Source: Helicobacter sp. NHP19-012 (GTDB taxonomy: Bacteria; Campylobacterota; Campylobacteria; Campylobacterales; Helicobacteraceae). From it: a DNA stretch of 47,061 nucleotides. The DNA is taken from positions 1 to 47,061 of the forward strand of contig NZ_AP024820.1 in NCBI RefSeq assembly GCF_019703325.1. Direction: 5' to 3'. Positions 19,149 to 28,569 of the stretch are shown here, in pieces (the stretch's first letter is position 1; each line of letters opens with the position of its first letter). Under the pieces are notes generated by a model, which was not told the DNA's origin, searched no databases, and saw nothing but the letters and a program-made list of their open reading frames with translations. Made by a program: the position numbers and the translations under genes.

Positions 19149-20654
19149 ATGAGCATTTATAAAGACAGCCGACAGATTTTTAAGCCCCGTTATGAAAATT
19201 ATATTGGGGGGGAGTGGGTCAAACCCATTGAAGGGCACTACCATGCCAATAAAAGTCCTATCAATGGCGAGGTTCTCTGTGAAGTGCCTTTATCCAGCTC
19301 TGCTGATGTTGATAAGGCATTGGCGAGCGCACACAAGGCTAAAGACACTTGGGCAGCCACTTCTGTTGAGGCACGCTCCAACATTCTGCTAAAGATTGCC
19401 GATCGCATAGAAGCTAATTTAGAGAAAATTGCCTATGCTGAGACTTGGGACAATGGCAAGCCCATTCGAGAAACACTCAATGCGGACATTCCTTTAGCTG
19501 TCGATCACTTCCGCTATTTTGCCGGCTGTATCCGCGCACAAGAGGGGAGCATTGGCGATATTAGTGAGGATTTGGTTGCCTACCATTTCCACGAGCCCCT
19601 GGGCGTGGTCGGGCAGATCATCCCTTGGAACTTCCCCATTCTCATGGCAGCTTGGAAACTAGCACCGGCTTTAGCTGCGGGCAATGCTGTGGTGATCAAG
19701 CCCGCATCGCCAACGCCGGCTAGCATCTTGGTTCTCTTTGAAATCATCGGCGATCTCTTACCCCCAGGAGTGGTCAATATTGTCAATGGCAGTGGTGCTA
19801 AGATTGGCAAGCACCTAGCCACAAGCCCCTTGATTTCCAAGGTGGCTTTCACCGGTTCAACGGCTGTAGGACGGCAGATCATGCAATTTGCTACGGAAAA
19901 TATCATCCCTTGCACTTTAGAGTTGGGGGGCAAAAGTCCTAATATTTTCTTCCCCGATATTTGCGATCACGAGGATACCTTTTTGGATAAAGCCATAGAG
20001 GGATTAGTCCTCTTTGCCTTCAATCAAGGCGAAGTGTGCACTTGTCCTTCAAGGGCATTGGTGCATGAAAAAATTTATGACTCGTTCATGCAAAAGGTCT
20101 TAGAGCGTGTGAAAGCCATCAAGGTGGGTAATCCGCTGGATGTAGAAACAATGATGGGCGCACAGGTGGATGAAAACCAAGTTAATACCATCTTGAATTA
20201 CATGCAGGTGGCTAAAGAAGAGGGTGCAGAGTGCCTTATTGGTGGGGGTAAAAACCACATCAAGGGCTTGGAGAATGGGTGTTATATCCAACCCACAATC
20301 TACAAAGGACATAATAAGATGCGTATCTTCCAAGAAGAAATCTTTGGTCCCGTGCTCGCTCTCACCACTTTTAAAGACGAAAAAGAGGCCTTAGAGATCG
20401 CCAATGACACCATGTTCGGCTTAGGAGCGGGTGTGTGGACGCGCGACATTAACCGCGCCTATCATTTTGGACGCGCCATTAAAGCCGGGCGGGTGTGGAC
20501 TAATTGTTACCACGCCTACCCTGCACATGCTGCCTTTGGGGGTTATAAACAAAGTGGCATTGGGCGCGAAACCCATAAGATCATTTTAGATCACTATCAG
20601 CAGACCAAAAATATTTTGGTGAGTTACAGCACCCATAAACTAGGGTTTTTTTAG
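19149..20654 (+). CDS. NAD(P)+-dependent aldehyde dehydrogenase (AldB/ExaC-like)
   Basis: This 501-residue enzyme oxidises aldehydes to acids. Motifs: the cofactor-binding Rossmann region with [19 protein letters not shown] and [20 protein letters not shown], the catalytic base in [12 protein letters not shown] and the catalytic cysteine in [15 protein letters not shown]. The paired cysteines and [10 protein letters not shown] are typical of AldB/ExaC acetaldehyde dehydrogenases. The ATG at 19149 is preceded by GAAAGGGGG; a TTG 15 nt upstream is in frame but less likely. It begins 11 nt after the corrected adhP stop and is followed 11 nt later by a DUF779 gene, the usual partner of this subgroup. 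The operon would take ethanol through acetaldehyde to acetate. Confidence 0.93.
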   Translation: MSIYKDSRQIFKPRYENYIGGEWVKPIEGHYHANKSPINGEVLCEVPLSSSADVDKALASAHKAKDTWAATSVEARSNILLKIADRIEANLEKIAYAETWDNGKPIRETLNADIPLAVDHFRYFAGCIRAQEGSIGDISEDLVAYHFHEPLGVVGQIIPWNFPILMAAWKLAPALAAGNAVVIKPASPTPASILVLFEIIGDLLPPGVVNIVNGSGAKIGKHLATSPLISKVAFTGSTAVGRQIMQFATENIIPCTLELGGKSPNIFFPDICDHEDTFLDKAIEGLVLFAFNQGEVCTCPSRALVHEKIYDSFMQKVLERVKAIKVGNPLDVETMMGAQVDENQVNTILNYMQVAKEEGAECLIGGGKNHIKGLENGCYIQPTIYKGHNKMRIFQEEIFGPVLALTTFKDEKEALEIANDTMFGLGAGVWTRDINRAYHFGRAIKAGRVWTNCYHAYPAHAAFGGYKQSGIGRETHKIILDHYQQTKNILVSYSTHKLGFF

Positions 20655-20665
20655 TGGGGGATTGA

Positions 20666-21031
20666 GTGGAGGTAGCAAAGGTTGTTTTAACACCTGAGGC
20701 GGCTAAACTCATCCAAGAGCTCAAGGCTTTGCATCCGGATTTCATCTTTTATCAGTCTTGCGGTTGCTGTGATGGGAGCATTGTCTATGTTTATGATCGA
20801 TCTGATTTTAAATTAGGCGATAATGACATCTGTTTGGGGTGCGTAGGGGGAGTGGAGTTTTATATGCACAAAAAGCAGTATGAATACCAAAAACACACAC
20901 AGCTTATTTTAAGTGTTAAGCCCATCGATGGCAGTGAATTTTCTTTGGAATATGGCATGGGCAAAAGCTTTGAACTCCAAAGTCGTTTGTTTAGCCCTGA
21001 GGAGCTAGAGGAATTACAAAGACAGGTGTAA
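20666..21031 (+). CDS. DUF779 family protein (aldehyde dehydrogenase-associated)
   Basis: This 121-residue protein has the DUF779 hallmarks: FYQSCGCCDGS near the N-terminus, then GDNDICLGCVGGVEFYM and a final FSLEYGMGKSFELQSRLF segment. It is found next to AldB/ExaC-type aldehyde dehydrogenases in many bacteria; the exact role is unknown, and the cysteine cluster hints at metal binding or redox function. The start is GTG at 20666, preceded by a G-rich AGTGGGGGATT. It is the last gene of the adhP operon. Confidence 0.88.
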   Translation: MEVAKVVLTPEAAKLIQELKALHPDFIFYQSCGCCDGSIVYVYDRSDFKLGDNDICLGCVGGVEFYMHKKQYEYQKHTQLILSVKPIDGSEFSLEYGMGKSFELQSRLFSPEELEELQRQV

Positions 21032-21191
21032 ACCTGAGGTCAAAAACAATTGATGCGATTCATAGGATTTTTTCCCCGCAAAAAAACTAATCAAAAACGA
21101 AGCTTGTAGAGCATCTCACTTATAGAGCTAGATGGTTGCCATTGAGGGGATACCCATAGATTCCTTAGTGGTTTGTTACTCAAGTGCTGTG

Positions 21192-21217
21192 GGGGTATAA
21201 AAACCTTTTATACTCCC
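21192..21217. terminator. Stem-loop after the adhP operon
   Basis: GGGGTATAAAA and TTTTATACTCC form a stem of about 12 bp with one mismatch and a 3-nt loop, 160 nt after the DUF779 gene. There is no long U-run, so this is only a possible terminator. Just before it lies a trace (ACTCAAGTGCTGTGGGGG) of the structured-element end. Confidence 0.35.
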
Positions 21218-21307
21218 AAAGGGAGCAAAGACCCCCAATGAGTCACTAGCTAGCTGCGCCGCTTAGGTTAAGCTCTTATTTACCCGTTTTTCGGCTAATT
21301 TTTGGGG

Positions 21308-22014
21308 CTATCTCTCCCCGAGATAAAACCACGATAAAGCAATTTGGGCGGGGGTGGCGTTTTTGGCTTTGGCCATGTCTTGCACCAACTCCACTAGGGT
21401 GTAGTTTTGGGCTAGGTTTTCTGGGCTAAACTTGGGTACGATATTTCTAAAGTCCTCTTTAAAAAAGTGGTGTTTTTGGCAAATTTGCCCCCTAAAAAGC
21501 CCTTGCCTAGAGGTGAAAAGGCAACATAGGTAATGTTATGTGCCTCACAAAGCCTCGCTCATCCCCCACGCTTTGATTTTGCCCTCTTTAATGAGCTCTT
21601 GCATTGTGTGGGCAACTTCTTCTATGGGTGTGTTGGTATCCATGCGGTGCTGATAATACAAATCCAAACATTCTATGCCTAGGCGTTTTAAACTCCCCTC
21701 TAGGGCTTGGCGTATGTTGGTAGGGCTGGAGTCGGTTTTTAAAGCCCACCCCCTTCTTCATCCTTATAAATCCTGAATTTGCTTGCAATGACAACCTTGT
21801 CCCTAAAGAGTTTAATGGCTTCGCCTAAGAGCTCCTCGTTGTAAGCCCCATAACCTTAAGCTGTGTCAAAAAAGTTAATGCCAAACTCAAAGGCTTTATG
21901 TATGAGTTTAGTCATTTCTTTTTTGTCATGCACTTCACCATAGCCAAAACTCATGCCCATACAGCCCAAAGCCAAAAGGCTGACTTGAAAGTGTCCTAAT
22001 TGCTTATGTGTCAT
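21308..22014 (-). pseudogene. Aldo/keto reductase pseudogene
   Basis: From an ATG at 22014 with AAGGAG upstream the minus strand reads MTHKQLGHFQVSLLALGCMG then MSFGYGEVHDKKEMTKLIHK and AFEFGINFFDTA, then a TAA, then GYGAYNEELLGEAIKL and VVIASKFRIYKDEEGGG. This is the NADPH-dependent aldo/keto reductase barrel with the catalytic Asp and Tyr region. Further stops and frame changes follow. Later pieces (CLDLYYQHRMDTNTPIEEV; MQELIKEGKIKAWGMSEA; ATPAQIALLW) follow the family order to about 21308, where homology stops. Several independent lesions make this a true pseudogene. Confidence 0.85.
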
Positions 22015-22512
22015 GTTTTCTCCTTGTTTTAAAGTATTTCACACGATAAAGCCTACCACTTAGTGTTTAAAGGTATAAGCATAGGCAACGGTCTAGATGA
22101 TTTTTAGTGTGGAGTAGAAAACGGGTGTTAGTGTTTTACTGCTGCGTGGGGATATGGGGGTTGTGCTAGTTTAGTGTGGATGGCTTTTTTATGTCGTTGT
22201 CTAACTCTAAACGCCAAACGAGAGGTAAAAGACACCGACTAAAACACTAATCTTGTGCTTTTTGTTTTTGCTCGGCTAGTCCTAAGAAAGTAGGGGCTAA
22301 ATTTTAGATTGGACAAAGTTTTAATATTCTTGCAATCACCTATGGCGCGAGGCTAGATACACTTTGTGTATGGTTGTTTCTTTGATACTTTGATACCAAG
22401 TTAAGTATTTTTAGTGGGTCTGTGTGGTGATGGAGATAGTCTTTGAAAAATAAGCAAAATCCTACTAAGATGTGGCTGTTTTCACTCTTTTTATAAAGGG
22501 TTTTTTACTAGG
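22015..22512. other. Intergenic upstream of the outer membrane protein gene
   Basis: About 500 bp without a recognisable gene. No strong inverted repeats were seen. The promoter of the outer membrane protein should lie toward its right end, but no convincing -10 could be chosen. Confidence 0.3.
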
Positions 22513-23490
22513 ATGATAGCTAGCAAGCAGTTTTTAAACTTTAAGTGTTCCCTTTTTGGAGTTGGTGCCTTGGCTTTTCTCTCTTTGGTGCCTCTTAGTG
22601 GGGAAAAAAATGGGTTCTTTGTAGAGGGTGGTCTTGAGTATTCCCATTTTTCAGGTCTTGACACGCATGTGGTTAAACCGGTTGCATTGCAAGAGCTGAT
22701 ACAGGTGAAGCAACAGGAGATCGAGCAAGAATATGTAAAAACTCTTGTAGCATCGGGGGATACCCAACCGCAGGCAGAAACCTATAGGAACGAACATATA
22801 GCAAGCTTTTACGCATACGCTAAAAGTGCTGCAGAGCGTGAACTTCTTGGAATACCAGCCTCTAGCAAAGCCCCTTACGATGGGAATCTCTTTGGGGTAG
22901 ATCTCCAAGTTGGTTATAAACAATTCTTTGGCAAAAAGAAACATTGGGGTCTACGCTACTATGGGCTCATTAGCCTACAAGGTGGAGGTTTCTCGCAAAA
23001 AACGGGGAATAAATACTCCACACAAGGACCCGCGGGGAATTTCTTCTATGGTGTGGGTATAGATGCGCTTTGGAATTTCTACCACAATAAGAGAAGTGAA
23101 TTTGGGGTCTTTGTGGGCGTGGCAGTTGGAGGGAGCAGTTGGACTTTTGGGGCAGGTAAGGCTAATGATGTGTGTCAAACACGAGCGACTAGCGGTGATT
23201 GTGTGAGCATGAATGACTATTATGGTAACTTGACGAGTGCCAATGACGGCAATGTGTCCAGAGCCTCGTTCTCGCCCACCTTTGTGCAATTCCTCGTCAA
23301 TGTTGGATTTAGAACCAATTTCACCAGACATCAGGGCTTTGAAGTGGGTGTGCGCATCCCCACCATTGACGACCCGTATTTTAAGATCGCATACACAGAG
23401 ATGGGACCATGGGGCAATGAGGGAACTTGGAAAAACCTCACCTTTAGGCGCGATGTGGCCATCTATGCCAACTATGTCTATAATTTTTAA
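22513..23490 (+). CDS. Helicobacter outer membrane beta-barrel protein (Hof/Hop-like)
   Basis: This 325-residue protein has an N-terminal signal (hydrophobic SLFGVGALAFLSLVPLSG, probable cleavage before EKNGFFVEGG). The EKNGFF(V/L)xGG start after the signal is a hallmark of Helicobacter outer membrane proteins. The second half shows alternating aromatic strands (KKHWGLRYYGLISLQ, FFYGVGIDALWNFY, SEFGVFVGVAVGGSSWTFG, FRTNFTRHQGFEVGVRIP) and ends VAIYANYVYNF, with the terminal Phe that targets proteins to the BAM complex. Two cysteines flank a probable extracellular loop (CQTRATSGDC). A charged helical insert lies around residues 65-115. It could be a porin or adhesin; the ligand is unknown. Confidence 0.9.
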   Translation: MIASKQFLNFKCSLFGVGALAFLSLVPLSGEKNGFFVEGGLEYSHFSGLDTHVVKPVALQELIQVKQQEIEQEYVKTLVASGDTQPQAETYRNEHIASFYAYAKSAAERELLGIPASSKAPYDGNLFGVDLQVGYKQFFGKKKHWGLRYYGLISLQGGGFSQKTGNKYSTQGPAGNFFYGVGIDALWNFYHNKRSEFGVFVGVAVGGSSWTFGAGKANDVCQTRATSGDCVSMNDYYGNLTSANDGNVSRASFSPTFVQFLVNVGFRTNFTRHQGFEVGVRIPTIDDPYFKIAYTEMGPWGNEGTWKNLTFRRDVAIYANYVYNF

Positions 23491-23530
23491 GCATGGCTGG
23501 TGGTGGATAGCGACAATCTTGATTTGAATC

Positions 23531-23765
23531 GGTAAGCCAAGCTAATACTTGGCGTCTATGCTCTTGGGGGCGAGCCCCCAAACCCCTAAGAGAGGGTTTT
23601 GGAGTGAGGATTAGATTTTTGGTTTTGAAATGTCTATGGTTGTGGGATAATCATGTCTTTGAAGAGAGAGTAAAAAACAACTAAATAGAGCAGTCATGTC
23701 TTTGTGAAGGTAAGGTAAAGCAAAGTGTAAATCAAACATAGCGTTTAAAGAGCTTTTAACGACAA
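23531..23765 (+). repeat. Two-hairpin dispersed repeat, copy C
   Basis: GGTAAGCCAAGC start, second hairpin at 23561-23592 (one mismatch, CCCCTAAGAG), and the shared tail with AATCATGTCTTTG and GCGTTTAAAGAGCTTTTAA. It lies between the outer membrane protein gene and a truncated methyltransferase. Confidence 0.78.
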
Positions 23766-23823
23766 ACTTCGGCGCAAGTTAAGGCTTTTTTATAAAAAAA
23801 TACAAGAAAGTTCTTTTTTATGC

Positions 23824-24171
23824 ATGGATTTTAGGGCGATGGACCTAAACGCCTTGAACTCTAAGGATTTTCTCTACCTTGATCCACCCTATCTCTTGGG
23901 CTGTGCGAGTTACAACGAAAATGGAGGCTGGTCTGTAGGCGATGAGTTAGACTTATTGCGCTTTTTAGAGAGAACTAGCTACAAGGGCATTAGATTTGCG
24001 CTCTCTAATGTGCTCGAGCATAAGGGGGCAGGACATGATTTACTCTTGGAGTGGTGCAAGGCGCAAAAGTGGCACATCCACCCTCTAAAACATAGCTACG
24101 CCAATTCTAGCTACCAAGCCAAGCACAAAACCCCGAGTCAAGAAGTGTTGGTTACGAATTATGTGCTTTAG
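23824..24171 (+). pseudogene. DNA adenine methyltransferase (D12 class), C-terminal fragment
   Basis: This 115-residue fragment contains the catalytic DPPY motif (FLYLDPPYL), followed by RFALSNVLEHKG and SSYQAKHKTPSQEVLVTNY, as in the C-terminal half of D12-class N6-adenine methyltransferases (DpnII/MboI type). The AdoMet-binding N-terminal half (~170 residues with FxGxG) is missing. Homology begins soon after copy C of the dispersed repeat, so the gene was probably cut by recombination there. No partner endonuclease is seen. Not functional. Confidence 0.82.
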
Positions 24172-24888
24172 TTGGCTTAATGGCTAGATCAAACTTTGTT
24201 TTATTCTAACTATCTATTATCCACCTTTGTGAGATGTAAGATTGTGGTATAAGCGGTTCAAGCAGGTGTTTGACGGTGAGGGAACAAGAGTCCTTAGATT
24301 GAGTGACATGGGCTGTCCCCTATATGAAGGGTGCAGCATAGGATTAAGGGGGTTCTTGGGCTTCACACAAGATTTTGGAGTAGCTTGTGTGGCGGTTTTC
24401 CCCCTTGGGTTGGTGGGTTGTCTCGTGGTGTGGAGTTTAGCACACTAGCACTTTGGCTCTTAGGATATTGGATGATAGTGTGTGTTTGCTATATGTCCTT
24501 CTTAGTCTTTCTGCCCCTTTGTTTTTAGTTTCTTGGGGCTTAGAAGTGTCTAATTCTAACTCTTGTTCTGTTTGTGTGCTTGCCCCTTTGTTTGCTTCTC
24601 TCTTGGATAGTTGTTGCGACTTAGGGATCTGTGCTGTTTCTTATTTTCTTTGTTCTCTTTTTTACTTAAGTGGCTGTAACTACTTCTTGTGCGAGCTTTC
24701 TAGGGCCTACCCATAGGTTTTTTGCCCTCAAACTCCACTGTCAGTATTTTTATTCCCTTTTGATCTTTCAAGCATCACCCTAACATGTGCGAACTCATCT
24801 TTTCATGGCTCTATTTATCCTAACATGACCTCTAGCGGTGTATAATTTGGAATTTTGGATTTTAATTTCTAAGTACAAGGAGTTGAAG
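24172..24888. other. Intergenic with a possible decayed minus-strand ORF
   Basis: No confident gene. On the minus strand, about 24440-24640, a frame reads IPKSQQLSKREANKGASTQ, TEQELELDTSKPQETKNKGA and ERLRRTYSKHT before a stop near 24446. This Gln/Lys-rich text looks protein-like but has an upstream stop and no start. Plus-strand frames here are hydrophobic and Cys-rich and look like shadows. Confidence 0.3.
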
Positions 24889-25606
24889 TTGTTGTTGCGT
24901 ATCAAGAATAGCATTAGCTTGGTGTTAATTTTAGTATTGACTGCTTTTATGCCCTTAAAAGCATATGGATCATACCACAAGTGGAACAAGTCAGCTCACT
25001 TGTGCAAGCAGGATTAGAGGCTAGAAGCCAAGGGCAGTTTAAAAAAGCTTTTGAAAATTTTCATGCTGCCTACGAATCGGGAGATAGCTTGGGGGAAGTG
25101 TTCTTAGGAATGGCTTATATGAGGGGGCAGGGGGTTAGGCAAGATGGAAAAATAGCTAAACAATACTTTGAGTCTGTATTGAGAAAATACAAAGGAAATC
25201 AAAGAGAGTACTCTCTACCTGTTTCTGTAGCTTTCTTTGGTTTAGCACAGATATATGAAAAAGGGCTTGGTGTAACACAAAGCATGGGCAAAGCACTAAA
25301 ATTCTATAAAAAAATTATTTCCTACAATGGAGGTAGAGGATATGGACTAATCATCTTTGGCGGTCTCACTGCTTTCACCATAATTACAATTCCTCTAATC
25401 TATTTTAGATACGCTCAAGTAAAAAATTTAAGAGTAGCTGAATTTACCAATGCCCCCATGCTCAAAACCTTGTTGCCCAAACACTCTATAACATGGGCAT
25501 GATCTACAAGAAACGGGGATTAGGTAAGGCTAAAACTTTTCTGCGAAAAGCTGTAGATTTTGGCAACGAAAATGCCATGAAAGCTCTGCGAGCCATGGAG
25601 CGTTAG
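24889..25606 (+). pseudogene. Sel1-repeat protein with signal peptide (two frame breaks)
   Basis: Three pieces in different frames make one protein. Piece 1 starts at a TTG (24889) 6 nt after AAGGAG and encodes a signal peptide (ISLVLILVLTAFMPLKAYG). Piece 2 (24981-25502) holds two Sel1 repeats (LGEVFLGMAYMRGQGVRQD; VAFFGLAQIYEKGLGVTQS) and a hydrophobic segment (LIIFGGLTAFTIITIPLIYF). One more C in C5 25453-25457 leads to piece 3, a third repeat (AQTLYNMGMIYKKRGLGKAK) ending MKALRAMER at 25606. Sel1-repeat proteins are exported or membrane-bound helical scaffolds. The signal-to-body junction also needs a frame change near 24966. Unlike H. pylori Hcp proteins it lacks the paired repeat cysteines. 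Confidence 0.75.
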
Positions 25607-25752
25607 AACGCCATGTTAAAACTCATAAGCGTTTTGATCTTATTGGCAGAAATCCCACTCGTCTTTAGCGGGTGGACACTTCACCACTGATTGACCGCAG
25701 AATACATGGCGCACATACTTTTTTGGGTTTGGGTTTACTTAACCCATAGAGC

Positions 25753-25801
25753 GCACTATAACAACGGAACTTGCGCAGTCTACGCTATAGGTTTATAGTG
25801 C
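25753..25801. repeat. Long inverted repeat 3' of the rolling-circle rep
   Basis: GCACTATAA (25753-25761) and TTATAGTGC (25793-25801) are perfect 9-bp arms around a 31-nt GC-containing spacer with CTTGCGCAG. It lies just past the rep stop. It could be a terminator or a single-strand origin. Confidence 0.45.
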
Positions 25802-25853
25802 ATAGCGCGCCCCGTATCTCCAAAAGTTCGCAAGCTTACACATAGCGCACCGC

Positions 25854-26675
25854 TCAAATACGCCGTGGAGGCTGTAAGTGCTTAGATAAATAGCCTATAA
25901 CATCTCTAACCTTCAATAAATAAGTTTCATCATACCATTCATAAAATCCATTCTCAATTTTTTCCCATAGGCTAGAGTCAAGATTATCAGACACAAGTGG
26001 TTTATATTGTTCAACTAATCCGCCCTTATTATATTGACGAATACCCCTTACTTGATTGTCTAAGATACTAAAACTCTCTTGGTTGAGTCTAGTTACCTTA
26101 GTAGGTTTCATACAATGAAGCAAAACAGATTCTAAGTTGCTTTTAACAGATTGCACAAACACAATGGGATTATAATCTACACATAAAGCCTCATGCCACA
26201 TTTGCACCCACTCAGCTTGTTTAATGTAGCCATGTGAAAAGTAGTTAGGGGACACAACTAAAATACAATGGTAATGAGGATTACACTTTTGAGCAAAAAT
26301 CTTGTTACCTAGAAACCTAGTGATGCGGACAAAGCCTAAAATATTGTCTTTCCATTGCGGAGTTTGAGTTAGTCTATCCCATGATTGAGATAAATGCTCA
26401 ATGGAAGCTCTCAATTTGTCCATACTCGCATTCTTCATCGTCAGAGTAAGAAAAATATACACCACTTTATGGTCGTGTTGTATTTGATTTAGAATACTGA
26501 TGGTTTCCATCATCAAACGAGTCACTTTGCGCCACAAACATACGGGACACCAGCGCTCACCACAGAAACCAGTGCGCATAAATTCTTGTTGAGTCTCAGT
26601 AGTATCTCTATTGCGAAAGAGCTGAAAAGCTCGATCATCATCATCACAAGCACCACAATGCACTTCTTTAGGCAT
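25854..26675 (-). CDS. rep: Rolling-circle plasmid replication protein (Rep_1-like), possibly C-terminally truncated
   Basis: HUH-family initiator that nicks the plasmid double-strand origin through a tyrosine. From the ATG at 26675, chosen because AAGGAG lies 6 nt upstream, it has about 273 residues; earlier in-frame ATGs at 26711 and 26738 lack such a site. Motifs: Cys-rich N-terminus (VHCGACDDDD; GFCGERWCPVCLWRK), motif 1 VYIFLTLTMKN, the metal-binding motif 2 NPHYHCILVV and a likely tyrosine motif VIGYLSKH close to the C-terminus. The last six codons (QPPRRI) lie in sequence resembling the end of the structured element (CGCCGTGGAGGCTG), so the native C-terminus was probably replaced. Activity is uncertain. 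Confidence 0.83.
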   Translation of the reverse strand: MPKEVHCGACDDDDRAFQLFRNRDTTETQQEFMRTGFCGERWCPVCLWRKVTRLMMETISILNQIQHDHKVVYIFLTLTMKNASMDKLRASIEHLSQSWDRLTQTPQWKDNILGFVRITRFLGNKIFAQKCNPHYHCILVVSPNYFSHGYIKQAEWVQMWHEALCVDYNPIVFVQSVKSNLESVLLHCMKPTKVTRLNQESFSILDNQVRGIRQYNKGGLVEQYKPLVSDNLDSSLWEKIENGFYEWYDETYLLKVRDVIGYLSKHLQPPRRI

Positions 26676-27123
26676 GAAAATCTCCTTGAATCTAAATCTA
26701 TCTAAATCCATATTAAAAATTATTTTTTTGGTTTGCATGCCTAAACATTTAAATAATAGAAGATGGCTATCGCTTGATCGGGCTTACTTGTCTAGCCCAA
26801 AGATTTGGGGGCTAATCCACACAAAACTAGCCTAAATGCTGTCATCGCTAGGCAATGCGGTGCTGTCTTTGTCAAACCACTAAGAATAGAGCATTTTGCC
26901 CGCAAAACCACGCCTAAACTATGCTATGTTCGGTTATTAAGTAATAACTAAATATAAATTTTTCTTATTTAATGTTTCTATTTTGGACTTGTTGGGCTGT
27001 TTCTCAATGAAAAAATAAATTATTGCCAAAAAGTTGCCAAAAATCTAAAAGCACACATGTGGATTTTTGCGCTATCTTAAAAAAATAAAAACTACTTAAC
27101 AAAAAATAAAATTTTGAGTGTTT
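26676..27123. other. AT-rich stretch upstream of rep
   Basis: No gene is recognised. A double-strand origin could lie here or inside rep, but no conserved nick site was identified. Confidence 0.3.
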
Positions 27124-27383
27124 TTAGTCGTTTTGTGCCATTTTGTAAGGCACAAAATCAAGTGTAAAAGGGCTTTGCAAAAGTGTAAGACCCGTCCTAT
27201 TGAAAAGAGGGAAAGTAGGCAAGTCGGTTTCACCCCTGATATTCAAAAAGACTTCCACGCTTTGCTGGGGGTCTGTGTCTAGCACCACGACATCTTTTTG
27301 TTCTTTTAAAACTGCAACGCTAAGTTGATGCACAATGTGCTTTTACCGCTTTCTCCTTTTTCATTGGCAACCGTAATGATCAT
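27124..27383 (-). pseudogene. ParA partition ATPase remnant
   Basis: From ATG 27383 the frame reads MIITVANEKGESGKSTLCIN, a ParA Walker A with Glu in the usual Gly-Val position (KGESGKST). It shifts at CTTAGCGTTGCAG and continues in the next frame as VLKEQKDVVVLDTDPQQSVE, the ParA Walker A' motif, then FLNIRGETDLPTFPLFN. After about 80 residues homology ends. A full ParA is about 210 residues, so this is a truncated and frameshifted remnant, probably of the partition locus of the adjacent rep module. Confidence 0.78.
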
Positions 27384-27881
27384 AGACCCCTTCTTTTGTG
27401 AAAATACCATAAAACACGAGTCTTTAAAATACTGCAAAATACATTAGAACAAACTGCAACACCGCAAAAATAAGAAAATACAAGATAGTAGTATAAAATA
27501 CAAGACTTTACAATAATGTAAAGCAATGCAAAATACAAAACAACAATGTAATTCTTTGGGGAGTGTATTGCGACCACTCACTAGAGATTCTATGAAAACA
27601 CCAAGCTACGATTAAGGGAATTAATTTATCGTTTATCGTGCATATGGCTAAAAATCAACAAGAAACCCAAGAAGCCCTAAAACAACTAGAAGTCTAAAAG
27701 CAACCCATATAACAGAAAGTTCAAGTTAAGGTATAACACAAGCTCTTGAAAAAGGCGCACCCAGATGCAAGTCCAAACACAGCAAAAGCAAGCCCGCCCG
27801 CAAGCCAAAACCGCTATGTTGTTTTTAGTTGTTAAAGTCATCTCAATAATTGTAGGTGTTTCTCGTAAGTGAGTGTCTTGC
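27384..27881. other. Gene-poor stretch
   Basis: Nothing convincing. A plus-strand ATG near 27643 gives a 17-residue stub. A later frame near 27770-27870 contains a hydrophobic run (TAMLFLVVKVISIIVGVS) that may be the tail of a lost membrane protein. Confidence 0.3.
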
Positions 27882-28032
27882 TTTAGCTCCCTGCAAGGGC
27901 AAACTAGGCGGTGAGCTTGCGAACGAAACTCCTTTATGTGGTCGCATGACTTGTAAACCAAGCAACACCATTTGGGGTGTGCTCACAAGTTCGCTTTGCA
28001 TAATTTGCCACTCAAACGCCGTGGGGGCTAAA
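27882..28032. repeat. Structured 150-bp element, copy 2
   Basis: Outer arms TTTAGCTCCC/GGGGGCTAAA (one mismatch) enclose GGCAAA/TTTGCC and GAGCTTGCGA pairing with TCACAAGTTC (one G-U, one mismatch). The third hairpin is kept with changed sequence (ACACC-attt-GGGGTGT here, CCCC-ttac-GGGG in copy 1), which suggests structure is conserved. It lies 3' of the second repA. Confidence 0.72.
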
Positions 28033-28190
28033 ATTCTATTTATATTGATTTAATATTGATTTATGGGTTTGGGCTGTTTGTGGAGAAAACCTTAAATATG
28101 TTTAAGCTTATAAAAGGCTCTAAAAGCGATGAGGGCATGCTAGAGTGCGGGTTTTGGTTTATGTCGTAGTTATGGGGAATTATGTTGTAG

Positions 28191-28569
28191 CTAAAATAAT
28201 GATTTGATGAAAGTATATATTTTGTTTATAAAGTCTTGGGGACTTGCAAAGACATGCGTAAAGTATTCTTGCCCGTTCTGGTTAAACTTCTCAATGTAAA
28301 GCTTATGCTCCCCTGCTATGTAAAAATCTTTGTCGGTGCCTTCGATAATCTCAAACAAGCCTAGCACCATTGTGCTTGTTTGAGAAAATCTCGTATCCAC
28401 TAATTTGACCTTTCTAAAGTTGTGTTGTGGCTGTTCATCTTCAAAAAATTCTCCCAAACACCCGTGGTAACTTTGGACTTCTCTTTTTGTGCTTCTGTAT
28501 GAAACTGGGAAATTTTAATCATTTTCTCAAACTGCTCTAAACTTTGAAAAATTTGGGTAAAGCATTTTT
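28191..28569 (-). pseudogene. Decayed C-terminal extension of repA copy 2
   Basis: After the stop of the 28570-30675 repA, homology to the other RepA C-termini continues in shifted frames: ELLEKCFTQIFQSLEQFEKM and then EDEQPQHNFRKVKLVDTRF, IEGTDKDFYIAGEHKLYIEK, GQEYFTHVFASPQDF. These match ENKTPQHNFTEVKLVDTIL, GTEKDFYRAQEHKTYIEK and GQEYFTHVFSNPQDF in the other two copies. Frame changes lie at an A6 run (about 28605) and a T6 run (about 28450). The last ~60 residues of the family are gone. Confidence 0.75.

Noticed and set aside
24242..24716. Several Leu/Cys-rich plus-strand ORFs
   Set aside because: Overlapping frames without starts or family; the minus strand shows more protein-like text, itself too broken to call.
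27380..27577. 65-aa hydrophobic minus-strand ORF
   Set aside because: AT-rich low-complexity translation without a supported start.
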